Below are positions 1 to 5,245 of a stretch of DNA of 5,245 nt, one piece after another. The position numbers were made by a program, and so were the translations under genes. Location: positions 1 through 5,245 of the forward strand of contig JBPBQT010000329.1 of NCBI GenBank assembly GCA_050955065.1, read 5' to 3'. The notes beneath the pieces are model-generated. The model saw nothing but the letters and a program-made list of their open reading frames with translations, searched no databases and was not told the DNA's origin. How positions within the stretch are numbered: the stretch's first letter is position 1; every line of letters begins with the position of its first letter. Source of the DNA: Robbsia sp050955065. GTDB taxonomy: Bacteria > Pseudomonadota > Gammaproteobacteria > Burkholderiales > Burkholderiaceae.

Positions 1-1
1 T

Positions 2-841
2 CAGCATCGCGGCAAGGCGATGGGCGCCGTGCAGAGCGCCTGGGCGGTGGGCTGGGCTGCCGCGGTCCTGTTGTATATGGTGGTGTTCTCCACGATGTCG
101 CCGCAGTACGGCTGGCGTTTCATGTTTGCCCTGGGCATTCTGCCGGGTTTGCTGGTGATCTATGTGCGGCGCAACATACCGGAACCGTTGCGTCAGCCGG
201 CGCCTGCGGCGCAGCGGCAGGACGGCGGCGCGGCCCGGAAGATTCCCTTGCTCGCCATCTTCGCGCCCGATGTGCTGCGCATGACCTTGATCGGGGGGCT
301 GCTGGGCGTGGGGGCGCATGGCGGTTACTCTGCCCTCACCACCTGGTTGCCGACTTTCCTGAAGACGGAGCGCCATCTTTCGGTGCTGGGCACCGGCGCG
401 TACCTCGCCGTGATCATCTTCGCCTTTTTCTGTGGCTGTCTTGTCGCCGCGCAATTGCTCGACCGCATCGGCCGGCGTGCGACGATCCTGTTCTTCGCGA
501 TCAGCTGCGTGATCACGGTGATCGTTTACATCTTCGTGCCCCTGTCGAACAACGCCATGCTCGTGCTCGGATTTCCGCTGGGGTTCTTCGCTGCGGGCAT
601 TCCGGCAAGCATGGGCCCGCTGTTCAATGAACTCTATCCGCAAGGAATGCGGGGTACCGGCGTCGGTTTCTGCTATAACTTCGGCCGGGTGGTGTCCGCC
701 GGATTTCCGGTCATGGTGGGACATCTCAGCGCAAAGTATTCGCTGGGTTTTGCAATCGGTGTCGACGCTGCGTTCGCCTATGCCATCGTCGTGGTCTCGG
801 TATTGATGTTGCCCGAGACCCGCGGGCGGGTGCTGACTTGA
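2..841 (+). CDS. MFS permease, SHS/NanT-like (5' end missing)
   Basis: This is the C-terminal part of an inner-membrane major facilitator superfamily permease. The frame is open from base 2 and reads QHRGKAMGAVQSAWAVGWAA. In this family that sequence is internal (around TM4), so the ATG at base 20 is not the true start and the gene begins outside the window. Numbering from that Met, GWRFMFALGILPG (31-43) precedes the TM6-end motif RRNIPEPLR. A polar, charged central loop follows (about 55-75). The conserved MFS loop motif DRIGRR is at 148-153, NELYPQGMRGTGVGF at 203-217, and the LPETRGR tail at 264-270. About eight hydrophobic segments remain. The pattern resembles the sialate/carboxylate:H+ symporter (SHS, NanT-like) branch, which suggests an organic acid substrate; this is inference and the substrate is unknown. 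The gene ends at TGA 839-841, 36 bases before the amidohydrolase, suggesting one operon. MFS identity is near certain; the subfamily is only probable. Confidence 0.93.
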   Translation, partial: QHRGKAMGAVQSAWAVGWAAAVLLYMVVFSTMSPQYGWRFMFALGILPGLLVIYVRRNIPEPLRQPAPAAQRQDGGAARKIPLLAIFAPDVLRMTLIGGLLGVGAHGGYSALTTWLPTFLKTERHLSVLGTGAYLAVIIFAFFCGCLVAAQLLDRIGRRATILFFAISCVITVIVYIFVPLSNNAMLVLGFPLGFFAAGIPASMGPLFNELYPQGMRGTGVGFCYNFGRVVSAGFPVMVGHLSAKYSLGFAIGVDAAFAYAIVVVSVLMLPETRGRVLT

Positions 842-877
842 AACACGCTTCCGGATTCACTATTTTCGGCTTTTTCC

Positions 878-1738
878 GTGTCAGATAAAACTCCTTTGAC
901 GGCTGGTATCGACGGCCACGCGCATGTCTTTCCAGCCGATCTGCCGCTGATGGAGGGCCGTCGTTATGCCCCCACGTATGCGGCTCCCGTCGAGCGATAT
1001 CGAGCGATGCTGGAGACGCACGGCATGTCGCGTGGCGTGCTGGTACAGCCGAGTTTTCTGGGTACCGACAATCGCTACCTTCTGGCCTGTCTCGCGCGGT
1101 ATCCCCGGCAGTTTCGCGGCGTGGTGGTGATCGATCCCGTCGCCGGCCCGGCATTGCTGGACGACTATCACACGCGAGGCGTCGTCGGCGTGCGGGCGAA
1201 TCTGATCGGCCAGCCCGTTCCCGATTTCCACCACGTTGCATGGCGCGCGTTGCTCGAGCGCATGCGTTTGCTGGATTGGCATCTGGAGGTGCAGATCGAG
1301 GCCGGACGTCTTGCGAGTGTCGCGCAACCGATCCTGCAGACCGGGGTACGACTGGTGGTGGACCACTTCGGCCGTTTCGATCCCCACCTGGGACTGGATG
1401 ACCCGCATTTTCAGGACGTACTCGATCTGGGGAAAAGCCGGCGGGTCTGGGTGAAGGTTTCCGGCGCCTATCGCGTCAGCGCCGCGGGGGCCGATCGCCG
1501 CGCGATGCTGAGGACCGCGCGCACGGCCTATGCGATGCTGAAGGACGCCTGCGGCGTGGACCGGTTGCTATGGGGCAGCGATTGGCCGCACACGCAATAC
1601 GAAAGCACGGAAAATTATGCAACCGCGTGTGCGCTTCTCGATATGCTTGCCATCGACGTGGAAGAACGGAACGCCCTGCTGGTGCACACGCCGAGCGAAT
1701 TGTTTCATTTCCAGGAGGCGTTTGCTCGCGCTCCCTGA
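878..1738 (+). CDS. Amidohydrolase-2 family TIM-barrel hydrolase (PDC-lactonase-like)
   Basis: A 286-residue cytoplasmic hydrolase of the amidohydrolase superfamily (Amidohydrolase_2, COG3618-like), with the full length normal for the family. Visible motifs: DGHAHVF at 12-18, giving the strand-1 HxH pair H14/H16; QPSFLGTDN at 57-65; GVRANLIG at 104-111; HLEVQ at 135-139; VVDHFGR at 160-166 with H163; VSGAYR at 194-199; WGSDWPHTQ at 232-240 with the catalytic-type Asp235. The C-terminus reads TPSELFHF where relatives usually have NPxxLF. Relatives include 2-pyrone-4,6-dicarboxylate lactonase (LigI) and sugar-acid lactone hydrolases; LigI is known to act without a divalent metal. The substrate here is not deducible. 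The GTG at 878 is the only ATG/GTG/TTG between the upstream in-frame stop and the essential HxH motif, so it is the forced start, although no Shine-Dalgarno is visible. Coupling to the permease 36 bases upstream is likely, and the pair suggests import followed by hydrolysis of the same compound. Confidence 0.92.
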   Translation: MSDKTPLTAGIDGHAHVFPADLPLMEGRRYAPTYAAPVERYRAMLETHGMSRGVLVQPSFLGTDNRYLLACLARYPRQFRGVVVIDPVAGPALLDDYHTRGVVGVRANLIGQPVPDFHHVAWRALLERMRLLDWHLEVQIEAGRLASVAQPILQTGVRLVVDHFGRFDPHLGLDDPHFQDVLDLGKSRRVWVKVSGAYRVSAAGADRRAMLRTARTAYAMLKDACGVDRLLWGSDWPHTQYESTENYATACALLDMLAIDVEERNALLVHTPSELFHFQEAFARAP

Positions 1739-1739
1739 C

Positions 1740-1757
1740 CGGCTTCCGGCCAAGCCG
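1740..1757. other. Small GC hairpin in convergent gap, possible weak terminator
   Basis: CGGCTT (1740-1745) and AAGCCG (1752-1757) form a perfect 6-bp stem around a 6-base loop, right after the amidohydrolase stop. The 75-base gap (1739-1813) separates two convergent genes, where a bidirectional terminator is expected. No T-tract follows on either strand, so this is not a classical intrinsic terminator, and a stem of this size can arise by chance in GC-rich DNA. I see nothing else in the gap. Confidence 0.2.
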
Positions 1758-1813
1758 CCGCCAGGCCAGCGGTCGGGAATCGGCCCGCCGGCTGAAGCGC
1801 GTCCGTCGCCGCC

Positions 1814-2956
1814 TCAGGTCCCCAGCCCGCTGGCAGCGATCTGCTGCTCCACGTAAGCGGCGAACAACGCGTGCGTATGCGTGCTCGGATGCACGTCGTC
1901 GGCAAAGATATAGCTCTGGTCGGCGCCGGCCACCGTCAGGGTGGCGGCCGTGCAGTACAGCGACGACGCATACGCCGTGGGATCGGACAATCCGGCCGCG
2001 ACGGCCACCGCGGTCATCGCCGTCAGGTTGCAGGCGGTCCCGGTGTTCGACACGCTGAAGCCGTTGGCGACATAGTTCGCCGACAGACTGTCCTGCCAAG
2101 TGTAGGCGTCGACGTAGACCACCTTGCTCAGGTTGCCGGCGGCCTGCAAGGCGGCATACAGCGCGGCGTTGTAGGCCTGCGTCACCGCGGACACGACCGC
2201 CTGGCCCTGCGCGCCCAATGCCAGCGCGAGCGGCGTCTGCCCGATGTCCGGCACGCTCGACACCACCACGTGGGTGGCGCCCGCTGCCAGCACGGTCGCC
2301 ACCTGCGCGGCCAGGGCGGTGGCGACCGGCACCAGCGTGGTCTCGGTTTCCCGGGCGATGGCCGCCTGCAGCGTCATGCCGGCGGCGACGTCGGCCTTCA
2401 CCGCCTGCGACAGCGTCGTGGCCTGTATGAAGATGTCGTTCGCGCCGCCGTTGATCAGCACGAGCTGGTTGGCGTTGAACGTGCCGTGGGCGCTCAGGTA
2501 ATTCTGCACCTGCGTCGTGATGGGCACGGTCGTCGCGGCGCTGTAATCGGCGGCGGATGTCGTGGCGTGGCTTTCGCCGATGGGGTCGGTCACGCGGGAG
2601 CCGCCTTGCGCGTAGCCCAGACCGGTCGAGGCGACCAGGGGTTGACCATAGCCGCCCAGGTAGGCCGCCGTGAGCGTGCCGCCGTAGTACTCGGCGACCT
2701 TCTGCGTCCAGACTTCGCCCGGATTGGTGGTGTAGCGTCCGCGCACGAAGGTCGCCGAACCGGTGCCGGCGTAGGTGCCGACATCGGAGAGACTGTCCCC
2801 GAACGAAACGACCTGCAAGGTCACGCCGCCCGGGGCGGTGCTGGTCGAGGAGGTCTTGTTGTCGTCATGACCGCCGCCACAGCCCGCGAGCACCAGGAAG
2901 GCGACGCCGGACAACGCATATCGCGCGCGGACGAATGTTTTTCGGGAGTGACGCAT
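1814..2956 (-). CDS. GDSL/SGNH-family esterase lipoprotein
   Basis: A 380-residue SGNH hydrolase, predicted to be a lipid-anchored esterase or lipase in the periplasm or outer membrane. The N-terminus has basic residues, a hydrophobic stretch (14-24) and the lipobox LAGC with Cys26 as the lipidation site. A Gly/Asp/Ser/Thr-rich tether follows (27-45). Block I is SFGDSLSD, with nucleophile Ser55. Block II is the GYAQGGSR segment, with Gly119. Block III is GGANDIF, with Asn173. Block V is DDVHP, with Asp353 and His356. All four SGNH elements are therefore present and the enzyme is probably active. Cys309 and Cys335 lie in an insert before block V and could form a disulfide. There is no C-terminal autotransporter barrel, unlike EstA-type relatives. 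The ATG at 2956 was chosen because it gives a proper lipoprotein signal; the frame stays open upstream to 3295, but that extension is unlike a signal sequence. Ribosome binding is weak (GGA about 11 bases upstream). Substrate unknown. Confidence 0.92.
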   Translation of the reverse strand: MRHSRKTFVRARYALSGVAFLVLAGCGGGHDDNKTSSTSTAPGGVTLQVVSFGDSLSDVGTYAGTGSATFVRGRYTTNPGEVWTQKVAEYYGGTLTAAYLGGYGQPLVASTGLGYAQGGSRVTDPIGESHATTSAADYSAATTVPITTQVQNYLSAHGTFNANQLVLINGGANDIFIQATTLSQAVKADVAAGMTLQAAIARETETTLVPVATALAAQVATVLAAGATHVVVSSVPDIGQTPLALALGAQGQAVVSAVTQAYNAALYAALQAAGNLSKVVYVDAYTWQDSLSANYVANGFSVSNTGTACNLTAMTAVAVAAGLSDPTAYASSLYCTAATLTVAGADQSYIFADDVHPSTHTHALFAAYVEQQIAASGLGT

Positions 2957-3196
2957 GGCGGGTGTCGATCCAGGTGGGGCGGCGGGGTGTAAATTTTTCG
3001 CCACGATGGCGTACAACTTACACGGGCGATGTACCCGACGCATGGCTGTCGGGCACATGACCTTACGGTCGCGAGGGAAGATAGGCAAGGAAAGCAGGGA
3101 CCGTGCCTTCGCGCCCGGGCCGAACCCGGACCCGCGACACGGAGGTGGCTTCGGCCTGGCGGCTGTGGCCCGGAGGGAGGCAACAAGTGTCATGCC

Positions 3197-3212
3197 TTTT
3201 CGCGCACGAAAA
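3197..3212. promoter_or_regulatory. Palindrome, possible operator
   Basis: TTTTCG and CGAAAA are perfect inverted arms around CGCA, inside a locally A/T-rich patch (about 3195-3235) that stands out from the GC-rich flanks. It lies about 240 bases upstream of the GDSL lipoprotein start. A dyad of this size could be a dimeric regulator site. The function is speculative; no known operator consensus is matched. Confidence 0.2.
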
Positions 3213-3284
3213 AAGAAATTGGTTGTACTTAATGTCGCGGGGGTGGAGCATCCGACGTCGGCTTGCCGGAGCGGCGCACCTTTC

Positions 3285-3316
3285 TCTCCGTGCACGGTCC
3301 ATGCCGTGCGTGGAGA
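3285..3316 (-). terminator. Long imperfect hairpin after gltI-like stop, possible terminator or mRNA 3' end
   Basis: The outer arms TCTCC (3285-3289) and GGAGA (3312-3316) and the inner arms GCACGG (3292-3297) and CCGTGC (3304-3309) nest around a 6-base loop, with a two-base GT opposite GT between them. In a plus-strand RNA the GT/GT step could form G-U pairs, giving 13 continuous pairs. In the minus-strand transcript it is a two-by-two internal loop. The structure starts 18 bases beyond the gltI stop codon, where a terminator or 3'-stabilising stem would sit. No U-tract follows, so intrinsic termination is doubtful. Confidence 0.4.
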
Positions 3317-3334
3317 TCGCCGTGCGCCCGTGCG

Positions 3335-4243
3335 TTATTGGAACGGCTTGTCGTCCGGATGCGCGTAGAGCTTCCGGGTGTCGTCCGTCATGTCGAATTG
3401 CAGATTGACGTTCTTGGGGGGCGTGGGGGAAAGGAACCATTTTCGGTAGTTCGCCGTCTCGGTGCCGTCGCGTTGACGTTCGGACATCACCTGATCGACG
3501 AGTTCCTTGAAGCCCGCGTCGTCCTTCGGCAGCATGCAGCCGTAGGCCTCGCGCGAGCGGGGCTCGCCGACGATCTCCCAGGCGGAGGGATCATGCGCGG
3601 TGGCGCGGCCGCCGGCCAATACGGCATCGTCCATCATGTAGGCGAGCGCGCGTCCTGTCTCCAGCGTGACGAAGGCGGTGGCGGCATCGACCGAACTGAG
3701 GATCTGCATGTGCATGTCGTCGTGCTCGTTCATCCCGCGCAGGATGCGCTCCGAGGTGGTACCGGCGACGGTGACCACGGTCCTGTCCTTCAGCCCGGCG
3801 AAACCCTTGATCGGGGAGCCCTTCGGCACCATGAGGCGGGTGCCGATGATGAAGAAGGTATCGCTGAAATTCACCTGCTTGGCGCGCTCGACATTGTGGG
3901 TGGTCGAACTGCATTCGAACTGCACCTGGTTGTTCTGGATCAACGGGATGCGGTTCTGCGAGGTCACGGCCAGCTCCCGGACATGCAGCCCGGGCATCGC
4001 GAGTTTTTTCTTGATCGCGGCGACGATCGCGTTGCTGATGTCCACCGAAAATCCGAGATAGTGGTTTTCGTTGTCGAGATAGGAAAAGGGAAAGGAGTTG
4101 TCGCGGACCCCGATGATGACGACCCCGGAACTGCGGATGCCGTCCAGCGTCGGACTGGCGGGGGCTGCCTGCGCGATGCCGGCGCCGGAAACGACGGCAA
4201 GCACGGCGATGCAGGAGAGACGGCGGCGAAAACGTTGGAGCAT
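3335..4243 (-). CDS. gltI: Glutamate/aspartate-type ABC transporter periplasmic binding protein
   Basis: A 302-residue substrate-binding protein of the SBP_bac_3 family, the same length as Escherichia coli GltI. It should capture acidic amino acids in the periplasm and deliver them to an inner-membrane ABC permease. The N-terminus has an Arg-rich start, a hydrophobic core (11-24) and an AQA-A signal peptidase site near residue 26-27. From remembered E. coli GltI, strongly matching segments are TSQNRIPLIQ (94-103), FECSSTTHNVER (109-120), FSDTFF (126-131), GTTSE (161-165), YMMDDAVLAG (202-211), WEIVGEP (222-228) and EAYGCML (232-238). Cys111 and Cys236 are kept in these motifs and may pair. 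The ATG at 4243 is supported by GAGGT four bases upstream and a correct signal peptide. No gltJ, gltK or gltL lies on either side in this window, so the permease must be encoded elsewhere or the protein serves another role. The symbol is by similarity; the exact ligand is unproven. Confidence 0.94.
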   Translation of the reverse strand: MLQRFRRRLSCIAVLAVVSGAGIAQAAPASPTLDGIRSSGVVIIGVRDNSFPFSYLDNENHYLGFSVDISNAIVAAIKKKLAMPGLHVRELAVTSQNRIPLIQNNQVQFECSSTTHNVERAKQVNFSDTFFIIGTRLMVPKGSPIKGFAGLKDRTVVTVAGTTSERILRGMNEHDDMHMQILSSVDAATAFVTLETGRALAYMMDDAVLAGGRATAHDPSAWEIVGEPRSREAYGCMLPKDDAGFKELVDQVMSERQRDGTETANYRKWFLSPTPPKNVNLQFDMTDDTRKLYAHPDDKPFQ

Positions 4244-4347
4244 GGCGACCTCGTGGGGAATGGCGAGACTTGCCGGGAGAATGATTGCCGGACAAATTTC
4301 CCCATTCCAGTTTTTTCACCATTCGCGCTTTATTCGGCAGCGTCCGA

Positions 4348-4376
4348 TTGAACCGGGCGTTTCTCTCGACGAAGAT
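4348..4376 (+). promoter_or_regulatory. Candidate sigma-70 promoter for the right-edge gene
   Basis: TTGAAC (4348-4353) and GAAGAT (4371-4376) are separated by exactly 17 bases. The -35 matches four of six consensus positions; the -10 matches three of six, keeping the important A2 and T6. Transcription would begin near 4383, leaving a leader of about 110 bases that opens with the dyad at 4387-4405. The match is modest and could be chance. Confidence 0.25.
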
Positions 4377-4386
4377 GTGCCAGGCC

Positions 4387-4405
4387 GAGAAAAAGGTTTT
4401 TTCTC
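4387..4405. repeat. Perfect inverted repeat GAGAAAAA/TTTTTCTC
   Basis: The 8-base arms GAGAAAAA (4387-4394) and TTTTTCTC (4398-4405) flank a GGT spacer. It lies between divergent genes, 144 bases from the gltI start and 89 bases from the start of the unknown gene, just downstream of the candidate promoter. This placement suits an operator or a leader hairpin. As a terminator it would be weak, because the T-run is inside the stem. Confidence 0.4.
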
Positions 4406-4484
4406 TCAACCTGCGACGTGCCGCCGCATTACCTTCACGAATATCGATGACCGTAGCGGTGGCTTGCTGTATCACCTTACATCC

Positions 4485-4488
4485 GGAG
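4485..4488 (+). promoter_or_regulatory. Ribosome binding site of the right-edge gene
   Basis: GGAG lies five bases before the ATG at 4494, good Shine-Dalgarno spacing. It fixes the start of the truncated gene and supports the plus strand as the coding strand here, against a long antisense open frame. Confidence 0.65.
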
Positions 4489-4493
4489 TTCGA

Positions 4494-5245
4494 ATGGTCA
4501 TCCGTATTCCTTTTCCGTTGCAACGGTTCGCGACCCGATCGACCAATTTCAGGGAGCCGGCGCCGGTGGCGTCGGCGGCGCTTCCTCCCTGGCGCCGGGA
4601 GATCGACAGAATCGGCACGGCGTTCAAGCGCCTGCATCGCGCCGCGGGCCGGCTGCAGGCGCGGCATCCGCAGAGCGCGTTGTCGCTGGAACTGGGCGAT
4701 CTGGAAAAAAAGCTGGAGAAGGTACAGAAAAAGATCAGTACCGGGTTCCTGGGGGGACTGGTCGGCAATGGTCCGTTGGCCCGTTGCTTCGCGACACGGC
4801 GTGAGCATGCGCGGAACGTGACGCGCATCCTCGCCGCGCTCGCCGACGCCGCGACGCTCGTGGCGGCGGACCTCGACGCGGTCGCGCAAGGCGGCGCCGA
4901 CACCCTGGACGGCGCCGCCCTGACCCATCTGCGCGAGAAGCAACGCGCTATCTTTCGCGGGCTCGAAGAGGTCAAGGGGTGCATGCCGAAGGAACAGACC
5001 CGGTTCAGGCTGCGCACATTGGCGATCGTGGCCACGGCGGTGGTGTCCATCGCCGGCGCGATCGTCGGCGCGACGCTCGTGGCCCCCATCCTGGTGATTC
5101 CGTTGACGGTGACGGCGGTCGGTCTCGCCATCAACGCCACGCTGCATTTCACGCAGCGGCGGGACACCGGGTGGAAAGCGCTGACGCAGCTGATCGACCA
5201 GTTCACCACGAGCAGCAGGGATCTCGATTACGACGCGCTGCACGA
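4494..5245 (+). CDS. Unrecognised protein with helical N-terminus and hydrophobic hairpin (3' end missing)
   Basis: I do not recognise this family. The frame is open from ATG 4494 to the window edge, giving 250 complete codons with no stop. Residues 1-33 look unstructured: MVIRIPFPLQRF, then a Ser/Ala/Pro-rich stretch, with no Sec signal. Residues 34-85 are charged and helical (WRREIDRIGTAFKRLHR; LELGDLEKKLEKVQKK), the second part resembling a short coiled coil. A Gly-rich turn (FLGGLVGNG, 85-93) leads to further helices, rich in Ala at 104-133 and charged at 141-161. Two adjacent hydrophobic segments follow, about 175-197 and 198-219, with no charged residue within or between them and Arg/Lys on both outer sides (RFRLR before, QRR after). 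This arrangement suits a helical hairpin with both ends on the same membrane side. A soluble helical segment resumes (226 onward). Possible roles are a membrane-associated protein, or a secreted effector or translocator; nothing in the sequence decides. Start is supported by GGAG; codon usage fits a real gene. Confidence 0.75.
   Translation, partial: MVIRIPFPLQRFATRSTNFREPAPVASAALPPWRREIDRIGTAFKRLHRAAGRLQARHPQSALSLELGDLEKKLEKVQKKISTGFLGGLVGNGPLARCFATRREHARNVTRILAALADAATLVAADLDAVAQGGADTLDGAALTHLREKQRAIFRGLEEVKGCMPKEQTRFRLRTLAIVATAVVSIAGAIVGATLVAPILVIPLTVTAVGLAINATLHFTQRRDTGWKALTQLIDQFTTSSRDLDYDALH

Larger units (their letters stand above)
2957..3334. other. 378-base intergenic region between gltI-like gene and GDSL gene
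   Basis: I find no credible gene here; the open frames crossing it are extensions or antisense shadows of the neighbours. On the minus strand it should hold the end of the gltI transcript and the promoter and leader of the GDSL gene. Visible structure: an imperfect long hairpin at 3285-3316 (listed separately); a palindrome TTTTCG-CGCA-CGAAAA at 3197-3212; CCCGAC/GTCGGG arms at 3034-3039 and 3048-3053; CGCCA/TGGCG arms at 2999-3003 and 3007-3011. An A/T patch (about 2990-2998) sits 34-42 bases before the GDSL start and could be part of its promoter, but no convincing -35/-10 pair stands out. Confidence 0.6.
4244..4493. promoter_or_regulatory. Divergent intergenic control region
   Basis: These 250 bases separate the start of the gltI-like gene (minus) from the start of the unknown gene (plus), so promoters for both should lie here. 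The stretch from about 4280 to 4445 is visibly richer in A/T than the coding DNA around it. It contains the candidate plus-strand promoter and the dyad described separately. For gltI I see no good sigma-70 pair. I also see no TTCG-N16-TTCG hrp box ahead of the right-hand gene. Confidence 0.6.

Noticed and set aside
1871..2992. A 373-residue open frame on the plus strand
   Set aside because: It is antisense to the GDSL lipoprotein, which has all catalytic motifs. The product is Arg/Gly/His-rich without motifs.
2957..3295. N-terminal extension of the GDSL protein to an ATG at 3295
   Set aside because: The added 113 residues lack any domain and would bury the lipoprotein signal; the ATG at 2956 places the lipobox at the normal distance.
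3263..4351. A 362-residue open frame on the plus strand
   Set aside because: It is antisense to the gltI-like gene, whose protein matches a known family end to end. The product is His/Asp/Gly-rich low-complexity sequence typical of an antisense shadow.
4367..4382. TGGCAC on the minus strand upstream of gltI, resembling a sigma-54 -24 element
   Set aside because: The expected -12 TTGC at the fixed spacing is absent; the bases there do not supply the GC.
4321..4493. Possible hrp/PIP box from two nearby TTCG motifs (4322-4325 and 4333-4336)
   Set aside because: The spacing is 7 bases, not the 16 required for TTCG-N16-TTCG, and no other pair in the upstream region fits.
4472..5209. A 245-residue open frame on the minus strand
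   Set aside because: The opposite strand has a good ribosome binding site, plausible helices and a membrane hairpin, and third-position G/C bias. The minus-strand product is Ser/Arg/Ala-rich with no features.
3591..5243. A 550-residue open frame on the minus strand
   Set aside because: It runs through the gltI-like gene in another frame and antisense to the right-edge gene. Its product is Arg/His/Gln-rich without a recognisable domain, as expected from GC-rich shadow frames.

Overview
The window is GC-rich DNA with strong G/C preference at third codon positions. It comes from a Gram-negative proteobacterium: it encodes a periplasmic binding protein with a Sec signal and a lipoprotein with a lipobox. 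The mix of genes (a SHS/NanT-like MFS permease beside a PDC-lactonase-like amidohydrolase, a GltI-type binding protein, a GDSL lipoprotein) fits a betaproteobacterium of the Burkholderiales. That placement is inferred from general family knowledge, not from a marker gene.

Layout: (1) 2-841, plus strand: the 3' part of an MFS permease gene cut by the left edge. (2) 878-1738, plus strand: an amidohydrolase-2 family hydrolase, 36 bases downstream and probably in the same operon, starting at GTG without a visible Shine-Dalgarno. (3) 1739-1813: a short convergent gap with one small GC hairpin. (4) 1814-2956, minus strand: a GDSL/SGNH esterase-like lipoprotein. (5) 2957-3334: a 378-base non-coding stretch with several inverted repeats, the clearest just after the gltI stop. 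(6) 3335-4243, minus strand: a glutamate/aspartate-type periplasmic binding protein (gltI-like) with no permease or ATPase genes beside it here. (7) 4244-4493: a divergent control region, less GC-rich than its surroundings. (8) 4494-5245, plus strand: a gene cut by the right edge, of unrecognised family, encoding a charged helical N-terminal part followed by a hydrophobic hairpin.

How the genes work together: the permease and amidohydrolase look like an uptake-plus-hydrolysis pair for a carboxylated, perhaps lactone-type, compound of unknown identity. The GDSL lipoprotein and the GltI-like protein lie on the same strand but are separated by a long gap and have unrelated roles, so they are probably transcribed separately. 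The right-hand unknown gene diverges from gltI and has its own good ribosome binding site.

No RNA gene, insertion sequence, CRISPR array or attachment site was seen. Most of the window is ordinary metabolic and envelope chromosome. The only candidate for something undescribed is the right-edge protein, and it is incomplete here.
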